A DNA stretch of 64,000 nucleotides from Sinomonas cyclohexanicum (GCF_020886775.1 NZ_AP024525.1:1550001-1614000); one strand, 5' to 3'; counted from the first letter of the stretch, positions 53,824-63,746 are shown. Numbers and translations are program-made. Notes: generated by a model from the sequence alone, not told the origin.

Positions 53824-54521
53824 TGCCCTGGACCCGCAACGAGCTCGCCGCCCGCGTGGCCAAGGAGCTCACGAACGGACAGTACGTCAACCTCGGGATC
53901 GGCATGCCGACCCTCATCCCGAACTACATCCCCGACGGCGTCGAGGTGGTGCTCCATTCCGAGAACGGCATCCTCGGTACCGGCCCGTACCCGCGCGACG
54001 AGGACGTGGACCCAGACCTCATCAACGCGGGCAAGGAGACCGTGACTGTCAACAAGGGCGCCGCGTTCTTCGACTCCGCGACGTCCTTCGGCATGGTCCG
54101 CGGCGGCCATGTGGACGTCGCCGTGCTGGGGGCCATGCAGGTCTCACGGGCCGGTGACCTGGCCAACTGGATGATCCCGGGCAAGATGGTCAAGGGCATG
54201 GGAGGGGCCATGGACCTCGTCTTCGGCGCCAAGCGGCTCATCGTCATGATGGAGCACACGGACAAGAACGGGAACCCGAAGATCCTGCCCGAGTGCACGC
54301 TCCCGCTCACCGGCCGGGGCTGCGTGGACCGGATCATCACGGATCTCGCCGTCATCGACATCGTCCGCAGCACCGACGGCGACATCGTGGGTGCGGGCAT
54401 GGAGCCGGGCACCGGCCCCGTCCTCGTGCTGCGCGAGCTCGCCCCTGGCGTCACCGAGGAGCAGGTCGTCGCGGCCACCGCAGCCGAGCTCGAGGTTGAG
54501 ATCCATGACAACGAGCCCTGA
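53823..54521 (+). CDS. scoB: 3-oxoacid CoA-transferase subunit B
   Basis: A 232-residue B subunit. The catalytic Glu is E47 in [14 protein letters not shown], which forms the CoA thioester. The N-terminal [13 protein letters not shown] is also typical. With subunit A it moves CoA between succinyl-CoA and acetoacetate. The last 17 bases overlap the next gene. Confidence 0.94.
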   Translation: MPWTRNELAARVAKELTNGQYVNLGIGMPTLIPNYIPDGVEVVLHSENGILGTGPYPRDEDVDPDLINAGKETVTVNKGAAFFDSATSFGMVRGGHVDVAVLGAMQVSRAGDLANWMIPGKMVKGMGGAMDLVFGAKRLIVMMEHTDKNGNPKILPECTLPLTGRGCVDRIITDLAVIDIVRSTDGDIVGAGMEPGTGPVLVLRELAPGVTEEQVVAATAAELEVEIHDNEP

Positions 54522-55032
54522 GCCGCGCGCACGGGAGGACGACGGCGCGGAGCCGCTGCGCGCCGTCGTCCAGCGGGGCCTGTACTACGACGAGCTCGAG
54601 GAGGGCGTGGTCTACGCCGCGAGGCCGGGCCGCACCGTGACCGAGGCGGACAATGTCCTGTTCACGACCCTCACGATGAACACCCAGGCGCTGCACCTCG
54701 ACGCGGCGTGGAGCGCCGGCCAGCCGTTCGGGCAGCGCCTCGTGAATTCGATGTTCACGCTGTCCACGATGGTGGGGCAGTCCGTCGCGCAGCTCACGCA
54801 GGGCACGATCGTGGCACAGCTGGGACTCACCGACGTCTCGTTCCCGCACCCGCTGTTCCACGGGGATACGCTCTACACGGAGACCATCGTCGTGGAGAAG
54901 CGGCTCTCGGCCTCGCGCCCCGGCCAGGGGATCGTCACGTTCGAGCACACAGGGCGCAACCAGGACGGAACCGTCGTGGCGCGGGCCCGCCGCTCGTGCC
55001 TCATGTGGACCAAGGAAGCGCACACCCAGTGA
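54505..55032 (+). CDS. MaoC-family hydratase
   Basis: A 175-residue hot-dog-fold protein of the MaoC dehydratase family. A conserved region is [22 protein letters not shown], which includes the catalytic Asn/His-type residues. It should hydrate an enoyl-CoA, here probably 3-methylglutaconyl-CoA, to the (R)-hydroxy ester. That is the role of its counterpart next to citE in M. tuberculosis. ATG 54505 lies inside the end of scoB. Confidence 0.86.
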   Translation: MTTSPEPRAREDDGAEPLRAVVQRGLYYDELEEGVVYAARPGRTVTEADNVLFTTLTMNTQALHLDAAWSAGQPFGQRLVNSMFTLSTMVGQSVAQLTQGTIVAQLGLTDVSFPHPLFHGDTLYTETIVVEKRLSASRPGQGIVTFEHTGRNQDGTVVARARRSCLMWTKEAHTQ

Positions 55033-55868
55033 CTGAATTCGCCCCGCCGGCCCGGCCTGCCCCCTTCGCCATGGGCCCCGCCCTCCTGTTCTGCCCCGCC
55101 GACCGCCCCGAGCGCTTCGCCAAGGCGGCCGACCGTGCGGACGCCGTGATCCTCGACCTCGAGGACGCCGTCGCGCCGGACGCCAAGGCGGACGCGCGGC
55201 GCAACCTCGCCGAGACGCCGCTCGACCCGGAGCGGACCATCGTGCGGGTCAACTCCGCTGATTCGGCGCACTTCGAGGCCGACCTCGAGGCGCTCGAGGC
55301 CACGCCGTACCGCACGGTCATGCTCGCCAAGGCCGAGTCGGCCGACCAGCTGTCCCTCCTGCGCGCCTACCGCGTCCTCGCGCTGTGCGAGACCGCCGCT
55401 GGCGTCCTCGCGGCGCCGTCGATCGCCGCGCAGCCCAATACCGTCGCGCTCATGTGGGGCGCCGAGGACCTCGTGGCCTCCCTCGGCGGGACCTCCAGCC
55501 GGGCGGACGACGGCGCGTACCGGGCCGTCGCCCTCCACGCGCGCTCCGCTGTGCTGCTCGCCGCCGGGGCCTACGGCAAGGCGGCCGTCGACGCGGTGTA
55601 CACGGACATCCCCGACCTCGGCGGGCTCGCGGCCGAGTCGGCGGACGCGGTCGCGTCCGGCTTCGCCGCCAAGGCCTGCATCCACCCGAGCCAAGTGGCC
55701 GCGGTACGGGCCGCCTACGCGCCGTCGGACGAGGCCGTCGCGGCCGCGCGGGCGCTCCTCGCGGCCGCCGAGGCCGCGGGGACCGGCGTGTTCCAGTACG
55801 AGGGCAAGATGATCGACGGGCCGATCCTGCGCCATGCCGAGGCGGTGCTGCGCCGGGCGGGCGCCTAA
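55029..55868 (+). CDS. CitE-like beta-hydroxyacyl-CoA lyase
   Basis: A 279-residue HpcH/HpaI-type lyase. It has LFCPADRPERFAKAADRAD, VILDLEDAVAPDAKADAR and ALCETAAGVLAAPSIA, with the metal-binding Glu and Asp, and KACIHPSQVAAV. The start is GTG 55029 (GTGA overlap). The M. tuberculosis homologue in the same cluster is described as an (R)-HMG-CoA/citramalyl-CoA lyase in leucine and itaconate breakdown. No true citrate lyase partners are present. Confidence 0.88.
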   Translation: MTEFAPPARPAPFAMGPALLFCPADRPERFAKAADRADAVILDLEDAVAPDAKADARRNLAETPLDPERTIVRVNSADSAHFEADLEALEATPYRTVMLAKAESADQLSLLRAYRVLALCETAAGVLAAPSIAAQPNTVALMWGAEDLVASLGGTSSRADDGAYRAVALHARSAVLLAAGAYGKAAVDAVYTDIPDLGGLAAESADAVASGFAAKACIHPSQVAAVRAAYAPSDEAVAAARALLAAAEAAGTGVFQYEGKMIDGPILRHAEAVLRRAGA

Positions 55869-55887
55869 CTCTCCGTGTGCGCCTGGC

Positions 55888-56346
55888 TCACCGCGTCGGC
55901 CAGTACACCTCCGTGCGCCACGTGGCCGGATCGGGCTCGGCGCTCGGGTCCGTCAGGTACATCTCCCACATGCTCTCGCCCGGGGTGAGCCCCTGGCGCT
56001 GCATCCACTCGCCCATCTCCTGGTACGTCTCGGCGAGCCCCTCGTAGGGCCCGACGTGGGTGGCCTGGACCGCGGAGCCGCCGGGGAGGACGCTCGCGGT
56101 GACCCCCTCGGCCCCGGTGAAAGATCCCGCGATGGGGAATCCGGCCTCGAGGTCGATGGTCTCGCCCGGCATCCCGTGGTACATCGCGAACGGCGGGCCC
56201 GTGACGCGCGCGCCTGCGCCCTGGACGGCCTCGACGACCTTGCTGAAGACGCCATCGAAGAAGGGCCGCAGCTCATCCATCCGGATGGTGGCACGCACCA
56301 CGGCCGTCGGCTGCTCAGTGAGGTCGGTGCTGCTGATCTCAGTCAT
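55888..56346 (-). CDS. GyrI-like small-molecule-binding protein
   Basis: A 152-residue protein of the GyrI-like/SOUL fold. It reads [20 protein letters not shown], then [19 protein letters not shown] and [22 protein letters not shown], as in stand-alone GyrI-like proteins. ATG 56346 (MTEISSTDL) is used; an upstream in-frame start is less plausible. It is convergent with the CitE-like gene. The ligand is unknown. Confidence 0.82.
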   Translation of the reverse strand: MTEISSTDLTEQPTAVVRATIRMDELRPFFDGVFSKVVEAVQGAGARVTGPPFAMYHGMPGETIDLEAGFPIAGSFTGAEGVTASVLPGGSAVQATHVGPYEGLAETYQEMGEWMQRQGLTPGESMWEMYLTDPSAEPDPATWRTEVYWPTR

Positions 56347-56470
56347 GCTTCCATGCTGGCCCAGACGCGCGGCGAGCGCGAGGGCACAAGGGCCTTTCGA
56401 CCAGCGCAGCCCTTCAACCGCCATGGCCTCGGCGACAGCTGCGACGGCGCACTACGGGATACTGGATGAC

Positions 56471-57700
56471 ATGCAGACACCCGGTTCCGAGCCGCACCCA
56501 GAGACCCAGCGTTCCGTCATCATCCTCGGCTCGACCGGCAGCATCGGCACCCAGGCGCTGGACGTCGTCGACGGCGCGCCGCACCGGTTCCGCGTCACGG
56601 CCCTGAGCGCCGGCGGGGGCAACCTCGGGCTCCTCGCGGTCCAGGCCGTCCGCACCCGCGCCGAGGCGGTCGGCATCGCGACCGGCAGCGTCGACGAGCT
56701 GCGCGCCCTCGTCGAGGGCGAGGCCGCCGCCCACGGGGCCGCCGGCTACGCCCCCGAGCTCTTCTCCGGCCCCGAGGCGTCCACCCGCATCGCCGCGTGG
56801 AGCGGCGCGAGCGGCCGGGCCGACGTCGTGCTCAACGGCATCACCGGGAGCATCGGGCTCGCCCCGACGCTCGCGGCCCTCGCCTCCGGCGCGTCCCTCG
56901 CGCTCGCGAACAAGGAGAGCCTCATCGTGGGCGGCACGCTCGTCACGGGGGCCGCCGCGCCGGGCCAGATCGTGCCCGTGGACTCCGAGCACTCCGCGAT
57001 CGCCCAGTGCCTGCGGGCCGGCCGCGCGGATGAGGTCGAGAAGCTCATCCTGACCGCCTCTGGCGGCCCGTTCCGCGGCCGCACCCGCGCCGAGCTCGCC
57101 GGGGTGACCCCGGCGCAGGCGCTCAACCACCCGACCTGGGATATGGGAAAGGTCGTCACCACGAACTCGGCCACGCTCGTGAACAAGGGCCTCGAGCTCA
57201 TCGAGGCCCACCTCCTGTTCGGGGTGCCGCTCGGGGCGATCGACGTCGTCGTGCATCCCCAGTCCGTGGTGCACTCAATGGTCCAGTTCGCCGACGGCTC
57301 CGTGATCGCGCAGGCGAGTCCGCCGGACATGCGCCTGCCCATCGCCCTGGGGCTGGGCTGGCCGGACCGCGTCCCCGGCGCGGCGCTGCCGTGCGACTGG
57401 AGCCAGGCCACCGCGTGGACGTTCGAGCCGCTCGACGCCGCGGCGTTCCCCGCGGTGGAGATCGCCCGCGACGCCGCGAAGCAGGGCACCACGTTCCCCG
57501 CGGTCTTCAACGCAGCCAACGAGGAGGCGGTCGAGGCCTTCCACGAGGGCAGGATCGGATTCCTGGACATCGTCGACACCGTCGAGGCGGTCCTGTCGGA
57601 GCATGGAGGTTCCTCGGAGCTCTCTGTGGATTCCGTCCTGGCGGCCGAGGAGTGGGCACGCGCGCGGGCCCACGAGCGTTTGGGTACGCAGAAGTCCTAG
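56471..57700 (+). CDS. dxr: 1-deoxy-D-xylulose-5-phosphate reductoisomerase
   Basis: A 409-residue enzyme of the MEP isoprenoid pathway. NADPH-binding is [14 protein letters not shown]. Catalytic motifs are [19 protein letters not shown] and [11 protein letters not shown], with NHPTWDMG and the C-terminal [14 protein letters not shown] 56471 gives a slightly extended N-terminus. It is followed 8 bases later by rseP and further on by ispG of the same pathway. Confidence 0.96.
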   Translation: MQTPGSEPHPETQRSVIILGSTGSIGTQALDVVDGAPHRFRVTALSAGGGNLGLLAVQAVRTRAEAVGIATGSVDELRALVEGEAAAHGAAGYAPELFSGPEASTRIAAWSGASGRADVVLNGITGSIGLAPTLAALASGASLALANKESLIVGGTLVTGAAAPGQIVPVDSEHSAIAQCLRAGRADEVEKLILTASGGPFRGRTRAELAGVTPAQALNHPTWDMGKVVTTNSATLVNKGLELIEAHLLFGVPLGAIDVVVHPQSVVHSMVQFADGSVIAQASPPDMRLPIALGLGWPDRVPGAALPCDWSQATAWTFEPLDAAAFPAVEIARDAAKQGTTFPAVFNAANEEAVEAFHEGRIGFLDIVDTVEAVLSEHGGSSELSVDSVLAAEEWARARAHERLGTQKS

Positions 57701-57708
57701 GAGCACCT

Positions 57709-59058
57709 GTGAATCCCACCATCCTGTTCATCCTCGGCGTCGTGTTCGTCGCCGTGGGCATCGCTGTGTCCATTGCCCTCCACGAGGTGGGCCACCTCCT
57801 GCCCGCCAAGCTGTTCAACGTTCGTGTCACCCGGTACATGATCGGGTTCGGCCCCACCGTGTTCTCGGTCAGGCGCGGCGAGACCGAGTACGGCGTCAAG
57901 GCCCTCCCGCTGGGCGGGTACGTGGCGATGGTCGGGATGTACCCGCCGAACGTGCGGGACGGCTCGGTGCGCTCCTCGAGCACGGGCATGTTCCAGGGCC
58001 TCGCCGAGGCCGCCAGGGACCAGGCGCACGAGGAGGTCCGCCCCCAGGACCACGGGCGGCTGTTCTACCAGCTGCCCGTCTGGAAGAAGATCATCATCAT
58101 GCTCGGCGGGCCCGCCATGAACATCCTCCTCGGAGTGCTGTTCACCGCGATCCTGCTCATGGGGTTCGGCACCCCGCAGCCCACCACGCAGGTCGCGACC
58201 GTGTCCGCGTGCATGGTCACGCAGACTGCGTCGGGCGTCCAGGCGCCCAACCAGGACACCAACCCGGCGACGTGCACCAAGACGCCGGCCGCGGCGGCCG
58301 GACTCCAGCCCGGGGACACGGTCATGGTGTTCGACGGAAAGAAGGTGACGAGCTGGGACCAGCTCACCACGTGGATCCGTGACTCCGCGGGTCGCGAGGT
58401 CACCGTGACGCTCAAGCGCGGCGACTCCGAGGTCCAGGCCAAGGTCATGCCGGTCCTCAGCGAACGCCCCGTGATCGGCGCCAACGGCCAGGCTGTGAAG
58501 AACGCCGACGGCTCGTACCAGACCGTCCAGGCCGGCTTCCTCGGCATCGGCTCCCAGCAGGCCCTGGTGCCCCAGCCCGCCACGAGCGTCCTCCCCGCGG
58601 TCGGGGACAACATCGCCCAGGTGGCCGGCGTCGTCGTGAATCTCCCCGCCCGCGTCATCGCGGTGGGGCAGGCGGCGTTCAGCAGCGCCCCGCGCGATCC
58701 GAACGGGCCGATCAGCGTGGTCGGGGTGGGCCGGGTGGCCGGCGAGGTCGCGGCGATGGAGGACATTCCGCTCAACGCCCGCATCGCCACGCTCGTGGGC
58801 ATCCTTGCCGGCGTGAACCTCGCCCTGGCCGTGTTCAACCTGATCCCGCTCCTTCCGCTGGACGGCGGGCATGTCGCGGGCGCGCTGTACGAGGGCGCAC
58901 GACGGCGCGTGGCCGCATGGCGCAAGCGGCCTGACCCCGGGCCGTTCGACATCGCCAAGCTCCTGCCGCTGACCTACGTCGTGGCGAGCGTGCTGATCGC
59001 GATGAGCGTCCTGCTCATCTACGCGGACATCGTGAAACCGGTGAAGCTGTTCGGCTGA
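57709..59058 (+). CDS. rseP: Site-2 intramembrane protease (RseP/Rip1 type)
   Basis: A 449-residue membrane zinc protease. HEVGH (H25-E26-H29) and LDGGH (D385) supply the metal ligands. One PDZ domain lies between about residues 185 and 260. The start is GTG 57709 after AGGAGCACCT. It cleaves anti-sigma factors in the membrane. The dxr-rseP-ispG order is standard in actinobacteria. Confidence 0.95.
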   Translation: MNPTILFILGVVFVAVGIAVSIALHEVGHLLPAKLFNVRVTRYMIGFGPTVFSVRRGETEYGVKALPLGGYVAMVGMYPPNVRDGSVRSSSTGMFQGLAEAARDQAHEEVRPQDHGRLFYQLPVWKKIIIMLGGPAMNILLGVLFTAILLMGFGTPQPTTQVATVSACMVTQTASGVQAPNQDTNPATCTKTPAAAAGLQPGDTVMVFDGKKVTSWDQLTTWIRDSAGREVTVTLKRGDSEVQAKVMPVLSERPVIGANGQAVKNADGSYQTVQAGFLGIGSQQALVPQPATSVLPAVGDNIAQVAGVVVNLPARVIAVGQAAFSSAPRDPNGPISVVGVGRVAGEVAAMEDIPLNARIATLVGILAGVNLALAVFNLIPLLPLDGGHVAGALYEGARRRVAAWRKRPDPGPFDIAKLLPLTYVVASVLIAMSVLLIYADIVKPVKLFG

Positions 59059-59096
59059 CGGCGTCGGCGCGGCGCCGCGGGAGATAGTCTGGACCC

Positions 59097-59402
59097 ATGA
59101 CTGTCTTCGCCGTCGAATACCGGTACGTCTCCGCTCCGGAGGAGGCGGTCCGCCGCCTCGACGAGGTGCGGCCCGCCCATCGCGCGTGGCTCCGTGAGCG
59201 CGCGGAGTCCGGCGACCTCCTCGCGAGCGGTCCCATCGACGACGGGTCGAAGGCCCTGCTCGTCTTCCAGACGGCGGATCGTGCCGCCCTCGACGCGCTC
59301 TTGGCCCAGGACCCGTTCCAGAAGGCGGAGCTCGTTGCCGAGACGCATGCCCCGGAGTGGAACCCCATCATCGGCCGCCTCGCCGACGCCGCGACCGTCT
59401 GA
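59097..59402 (+). CDS. YciI-family protein
   Basis: A 101-residue YciI-like protein (dimeric ferredoxin-like fold). It has VRRLDEVRPAHRAWLRERA and LLASGPIDDG, and ends DPFQKAELVAETHAPEWNPI. A TAGTCT box 6 bases before the ATG suggests a leaderless start. The function is unknown; the family has a conserved His-Asp pair. Confidence 0.87.
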   Translation: MTVFAVEYRYVSAPEEAVRRLDEVRPAHRAWLRERAESGDLLASGPIDDGSKALLVFQTADRAALDALLAQDPFQKAELVAETHAPEWNPIIGRLADAATV

Positions 59403-59453
59403 CGCAGCCACCACGTAGCACCCCTCCCAGCAGTACCCGTAAGGAGCCAGCCA

Positions 59454-60620
59454 GTGACCTCGGTCAGCCTCGGAATGCCAGACGCCCCGCCACCCGTCCT
59501 CGCGCCCCGGCGCAGGACCCGGCAGATCAGGGTGGGGTCGGTCGGCGTCGGCTCCGATTCGCCGATCAGCGTCCAGTCGATGACCACGACGCCGACCACG
59601 GACATCAACGCCACGCTCCAGCAGATCGCCGAGCTCACGGCCGCCGGCTGCGACATCGTGCGCGTCGCGTGCCCGTCCGCGGATGACGCCGAGGCGTTGC
59701 CGATCATCGCGAAGAAGTCCCAGATCCCCGTCATCGCGGACATCCACTTCCAGCCGAAGTACGTCTTCGCCGCGATCGAGGCCGGTTGCGCCGCCGTCCG
59801 CGTCAACCCCGGCAACATCCGCAAGTTCGACGACCAGGTCAAGGAGATCGCCCAGGCGGCCAAGGACCATGGCACGTCCATCCGGATCGGGGTCAACGCC
59901 GGCTCACTCGACGCGCGCCTCCTGAAGAAGTACGGCAAGGCCACCCCGGAGGCGCTCGTGGAGAGCGCGGTGTGGGAGGCCGGCCTCTTCGAGGAGCACG
60001 ACTTCCACGACTTCAAGATCTCGGTCAAGCACAACGACCCCGTGGTGATGGTCCGTGCGTACGAGCAGCTCGCGGCGCGGGGCGACTGGCCGCTGCACCT
60101 CGGCGTGACCGAGGCGGGGCCTGCCTTCCAGGGGACCATCAAGTCCGCCACCGCATTCGGTGCGCTCCTGTCGCAGGGCATCGGGGACACGATCCGCGTC
60201 TCCCTCTCGGCCCCGCCGGTCGAGGAGGTCAAGGTCGGCATCCAGATCCTCCAGTCCCTCAACCTGCGTCCTCGCAAGCTCGAGATCGTCTCGTGCCCGT
60301 CCTGCGGCCGCGCCCAGGTGGACGTGTACACGCTCGCCGAGCAGGTCACCGCGGGGCTGGAGGGCATGGAGGTCCCGCTGCGCGTCGCCGTCATGGGCTG
60401 CGTGGTCAACGGGCCGGGTGAGGCGCGCGAGGCCGATCTCGGCGTCGCCTCCGGCAACGGCAAGGGCCAGATCTTCGTCAAGGGCGAGGTCATCAAGACC
60501 GTCCCGGAGAGCGAGATCGTGGAGACCCTGATCGAAGAGGCGATGAAGATCGCCGAGGGGATGGGGGAGGCCGGTGGCGAAGATTCTGTCCAAGGCGGCC
60601 CCGTGGTCACCGTCTCGTAG
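59454..60620 (+). CDS. ispG: 4-hydroxy-3-methylbut-2-enyl diphosphate synthase
   Basis: A 388-residue 4Fe-4S enzyme of the MEP pathway. Cluster cysteines are seen in [12 protein letters not shown] and [17 protein letters not shown]. The N-terminal TIM barrel has [19 protein letters not shown] and [16 protein letters not shown]. The start is GTG 59454 after AAGGAG. The end overlaps the next gene by 47 bases. Confidence 0.96.
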   Translation: MTSVSLGMPDAPPPVLAPRRRTRQIRVGSVGVGSDSPISVQSMTTTPTTDINATLQQIAELTAAGCDIVRVACPSADDAEALPIIAKKSQIPVIADIHFQPKYVFAAIEAGCAAVRVNPGNIRKFDDQVKEIAQAAKDHGTSIRIGVNAGSLDARLLKKYGKATPEALVESAVWEAGLFEEHDFHDFKISVKHNDPVVMVRAYEQLAARGDWPLHLGVTEAGPAFQGTIKSATAFGALLSQGIGDTIRVSLSAPPVEEVKVGIQILQSLNLRPRKLEIVSCPSCGRAQVDVYTLAEQVTAGLEGMEVPLRVAVMGCVVNGPGEAREADLGVASGNGKGQIFVKGEVIKTVPESEIVETLIEEAMKIAEGMGEAGGEDSVQGGPVVTVS

Positions 60621-61461
60621 CCGCACGCCCGCACGGGCGGTACGCCGGCTCACCGACGAGGACACGCCCGCCCTCGCCGAGCTTGCCGCCGCCGATCCGG
60701 TCGCGAACGTGTTCGTCGCGGCCCACCTCGGCGCGCACGGGACGGCGTCCGCGATGTCCTCCGGCGCCGAGATCGTCGGGACGTTCGACGGCGATGGGCA
60801 GCTGAGCAGCGCGTGCTGGCTCGGCGCGAACGTCGTCCCCATCGAAGTGCCGGTGGCGCACGCCCAGGCCTACGCCGACGTGATCCGACATTCCCGCCGG
60901 AGGTTCGCCTCGATCTTCGGGCCGGCCGAGGCCACCCTCGCGATCTTCGCCGAGCTGTCCGGGCCACCGGCCCGCGATGTGCGTCGCGCCCAGCCGCTCC
61001 TCGCGATGGAGGGCGCCCCCTCCGTCGCGCCCGATCCGCTCGTGCGGGTCACGACCATCGAGGACTTCGACACGTTGGCCCCCGCCTGCGTGTCGATGTT
61101 CGAGGAGGAGGTCGGCTATTCGCCGGTGGCCGGGGGCAGCGAGAACTACTACCGCCGCGTCCGCCAGCTCATCGCGGAGGGGCATTCGTTCGCCCGGTTC
61201 GGCGCGGACGGCCGGGTGCTCTTCAAGGCCGAGCTCGGCTCCGTGTCCGCGGCCGCCTCGCAGGTCCAGGGCGTCTGGGTGGAGCCGTCCCACCGCGGCG
61301 AGGGGCTCAGCCACGGGGGCATGGCGGCCGTCGTCGAGTACGCCCGGCGCCTCGCGCCGATCGTGAGCCTGTACGTCAACGACTACAACTACAAGGCCCG
61401 GGCGAGCTATCGCAGGGTCGGGTTCGAGCAGGTCGGGACGTTCGCCACCGTCCTGTTCTGA
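60574..61461 (+). CDS. GNAT-family acetyltransferase with N-terminal DUF4081-like region
   Basis: A 295-residue protein. The N-terminal half (residues 30-150) resembles DUF4081; the C-terminal half is a GNAT domain with [20 protein letters not shown] and [20 protein letters not shown]. The GTG at 60574 lies inside ispG, so the two are probably coupled. It is a regular neighbour of ispG in this group. The substrate is unknown. Confidence 0.87.
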   Translation: MAKILSKAAPWSPSRSRTPARAVRRLTDEDTPALAELAAADPVANVFVAAHLGAHGTASAMSSGAEIVGTFDGDGQLSSACWLGANVVPIEVPVAHAQAYADVIRHSRRRFASIFGPAEATLAIFAELSGPPARDVRRAQPLLAMEGAPSVAPDPLVRVTTIEDFDTLAPACVSMFEEEVGYSPVAGGSENYYRRVRQLIAEGHSFARFGADGRVLFKAELGSVSAAASQVQGVWVEPSHRGEGLSHGGMAAVVEYARRLAPIVSLYVNDYNYKARASYRRVGFEQVGTFATVLF

Positions 61462-61468
61462 GCAGCTC

Positions 61469-62107
61469 CTAGGCGCCCGGTCCGGCCGCGCCCGGTACCG
61501 CGGGGAGGGCCCCGGTGAGGTGCCGCTCGACCGCGGGCGCGAGGAGTGCCTCCGCGTCCTCGGCCGGGAGGGAGGCGACCGGCTCGAGCCGGACCACGTA
61601 CCGCACGAGGATGAAGCCCACCACTTGCGTTGCGGCGAGGGCCGCGCGGAGGTCGCGCTCGGCGTCGTCATAGGGCAGCCCCTCGGCGACCCGGGCGAGG
61701 ATCCGGCGCCGCACGACGTCGCGCAGGAGCCTCGTGCGCGACGTCGAGCCGATCGTGGCGCGCAGGAACGCGGCGAGGACATGCTGCTGCGGGCCCTCCC
61801 ACAGGGCCAGGACAGCGTGGGCCACGATCCGGCCGCGGCCCTCGGGCACGGCCGGGTCCAGGCCCGCGAGCAGGTCACCGGGGTCGGCGGGGAGGGACAC
61901 CGCGGCACCGAAGAGCTCGTCCTTCCCACCGAAGTAGTGGTGCACGAGCGCCGGGTCCACCTTGGCCTCCCGCGCTACCCGGCGCAGGCTCACCGCGTCG
62001 AACCCGTGGTCCGCGAAGAGGCGCCCCGCGGCGGCGAGGATGCGCGCGCGCCGGTCCCCGCCGTCGTCGGGCCTGCCCCGCTTCGCCGTGCGGCCCACTG
62101 AGCTCAT
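61469..62107 (-). CDS. TetR-family regulator of the ABC operon
   Basis: A 212-residue TetR protein: helix-turn-helix ILAAAGRLFADHGFDAVSLR then AKVDPALVHHYFGGKDELF, and a long C-terminal ligand domain. The ATG at 62107 overlaps the permease stop, so it is the third gene of the transporter operon. It probably represses its own operon through the palindrome at 63673-63694. Confidence 0.92.
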   Translation of the reverse strand: MSSVGRTAKRGRPDDGGDRRARILAAAGRLFADHGFDAVSLRRVAREAKVDPALVHHYFGGKDELFGAAVSLPADPGDLLAGLDPAVPEGRGRIVAHAVLALWEGPQQHVLAAFLRATIGSTSRTRLLRDVVRRRILARVAEGLPYDDAERDLRAALAATQVVGFILVRYVVRLEPVASLPAEDAEALLAPAVERHLTGALPAVPGAAGPGA

Positions 62108-62859
62108 GAGCTCTTCCGCGGGAGCGTGAACGAGGCGAGCGCGAGGAGGCCGATCACGATCGCGGCCATGATGCCGAAGTCGCGCCACATCGTCCCTGTC
62201 GGGTCGGTGTTCTTCGCGATCTCTTGGAGGGCGTTGACCGAGTAGGTCAGAGGCATCCAGTCGGAGACGGCCTGGAACACGTCGTTCATGCGGTCGCGGG
62301 CCACGAAGAGGCCGCAGAGCAGGATCTGCGGGATCACGACCACCGGCATGAACTGCACCGCCTGGAACTCCGTGCGGGCGAACGCGCTGCAGAACAGGCC
62401 CAGGGCCACTCCGAGCACGGCGTTCACGACCGCGACGAGCACCACGAACCCGCCGTTGCCCTTGATGTCGAGGTTGAACACCCAGTACGCGACCCCGGTG
62501 GCGATCGCGGACTGGAGAGCGGCCATGAGCGAGAACGCGATGCCGTACCCGAACAGCAGGTCGGCGGTGTGGATCGGCGTGGTCATGAGCCGCTCGAGCG
62601 TCCCCGTAGTGCGCTCGCGCAGCATCGTGATCGACGTGATGAGGAACATGACGATGAACGGGAAGATCGCGAGCATGATCAGGCCCACGCGGTCGAACGT
62701 GCGGGGCGCGCCGGGCGGGAGGGCCTCGTTCTCGTAGAGCCAGTACACGACCGCGAGCAGCGCCGAGGGCACCACGACGATGAGCGCGAGGCTGCGGTGG
62801 TCGTGGCGCAGCTGGGTCAGGACGCGCACCGTGGTGGCCCACAGCATCCGGGGGTTCAT
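62104..62859 (-). CDS. ABC-2 type transporter permease
   Basis: A 251-residue permease with six helices. It has MLRERTTGTLERLMTTPI, the usual ABC-2 loop, and FMPVVVIPQILLCGLFVARD. The ATG at 62859 overlaps the expected stop of the ATPase (ATGA). In the sequence as given, the ATPase frame runs into this gene and makes a 513-residue fusion from 63645. I treat them as two genes with an error or mutation at the end of the first. Confidence 0.85.
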   Translation of the reverse strand: MNPRMLWATTVRVLTQLRHDHRSLALIVVVPSALLAVVYWLYENEALPPGAPRTFDRVGLIMLAIFPFIVMFLITSITMLRERTTGTLERLMTTPIHTADLLFGYGIAFSLMAALQSAIATGVAYWVFNLDIKGNGGFVVLVAVVNAVLGVALGLFCSAFARTEFQAVQFMPVVVIPQILLCGLFVARDRMNDVFQAVSDWMPLTYSVNALQEIAKNTDPTGTMWRDFGIMAAIVIGLLALASFTLPRKSS

Positions 62860-63645
62860 GCGGCATGCTCCTTCGCCGGAACGGGCAGACCGGCGGCCTG
62901 GCGGTCGAGGTCCGCCCGGATGATGCCGAGGAAGGCCTGCTCGAGGTCGTCGCTCCCGCCGCTCGCGCAGCTGGGCGGGCGTGAGCTGACCCAGGAGCCG
63001 GCCCTCGCGCAGCAGCAGGAGCGAGTCGCAGCGGCTCGCCTCCTCCATGACGTGGCTCGAGATCAGGAGGGTGCAGCCGGAGTCTGCGAGGGCGCGGAAG
63101 CGCTCCCACAGGTCCACGCGGAGCACGGGGTCCAGGCCCACGGTCGGCTCGTCGAGGACGAGCAGCACCGGGTCGCCCACGAGGGCGCACGCGAGGGAAA
63201 CGCGGCTGAACTGGCCGCCGGAGAGGTCGGAGGCCTTGCGCCTGGCCAGGTCGGTGAGACCGACGGCCTCGACGGCCCCGCGGGCGTCCGCGGCCGATCT
63301 GCCGTGGAGGGCGCCGAAGTACCGGACGTTGTCCAGGACCGTGAGGTCCCGGTAGATGCTCGCGTCCTGGGTCATGTAGCCCAGCGACCCGCGCAGCGAC
63401 GCGGCCCCGGCAGGCCGCCCGAGGACGGTGAGGGAGCCCCCGGCCAGCCGCTGCACGCCCACGATAGAGCGCATGAGGGTGCTCTTGCCGCTTCCGGAGG
63501 GGCCCAGCAGCCCCGTGACGCGACCTGCCGGAACGGTGAAGTCGAGTTCGTGGAGGATCGGCGCCCGGCGGATGCGGACGGAGAGCCGGTCCGCCTCGAT
63601 CGCGGGCGCCGTCGTGGCGGCGTGTGCGCCGGTGGTGTGCTGCAT
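62856..63645 (-). pseudogene. ABC transporter ATP-binding protein with a one-base insertion near its 3' end
   Basis: Walker A is GLLGPSGSGKST, the signature is LSGGQFSRVSLA, and Walker B is VLLVLDEPTVGLDP; all are intact. Start ATG 63645. Near 62954-62964 the frame changes. Reading LTPAQLRERG and then SDDLEQAFLGIIRADLDRQA needs the removal of one G. With that correction the protein would be 262 residues and end at the TGA overlapping the permease ATG. As given, the frame instead joins the permease. The ATPase core is whole, so it may still work as a fusion. Confidence 0.75.
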
Positions 63646-63672
63646 GCTGACTCCCGGGGGATGGGGGCGCTG

Positions 63673-63694
63673 GAATTCATCACTCGATGAATTC
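63673..63694. promoter_or_regulatory. Candidate TetR operator of the ABC operon
   Basis: GAATTCATC-ACTC-GATGAATTC is a perfect 9-bp inverted repeat, 28 bases ahead of the ATPase ATG. The operon encodes its own TetR protein, the likely ligand of this site. Confidence 0.7.
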
Positions 63695-63746
63695 GAGGCT
63701 AGGCCCACCCGGGGGCGCGGTCAATGAGGCCTGAGGCAGAAATGAA

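Noticed and set aside
62104-63645. A natural ATPase-permease fusion protein
   Set aside because: The true ATPase C-terminus and an ATGA-coupled permease start are preserved in the alternative frame, so a one-base shift explains it better.
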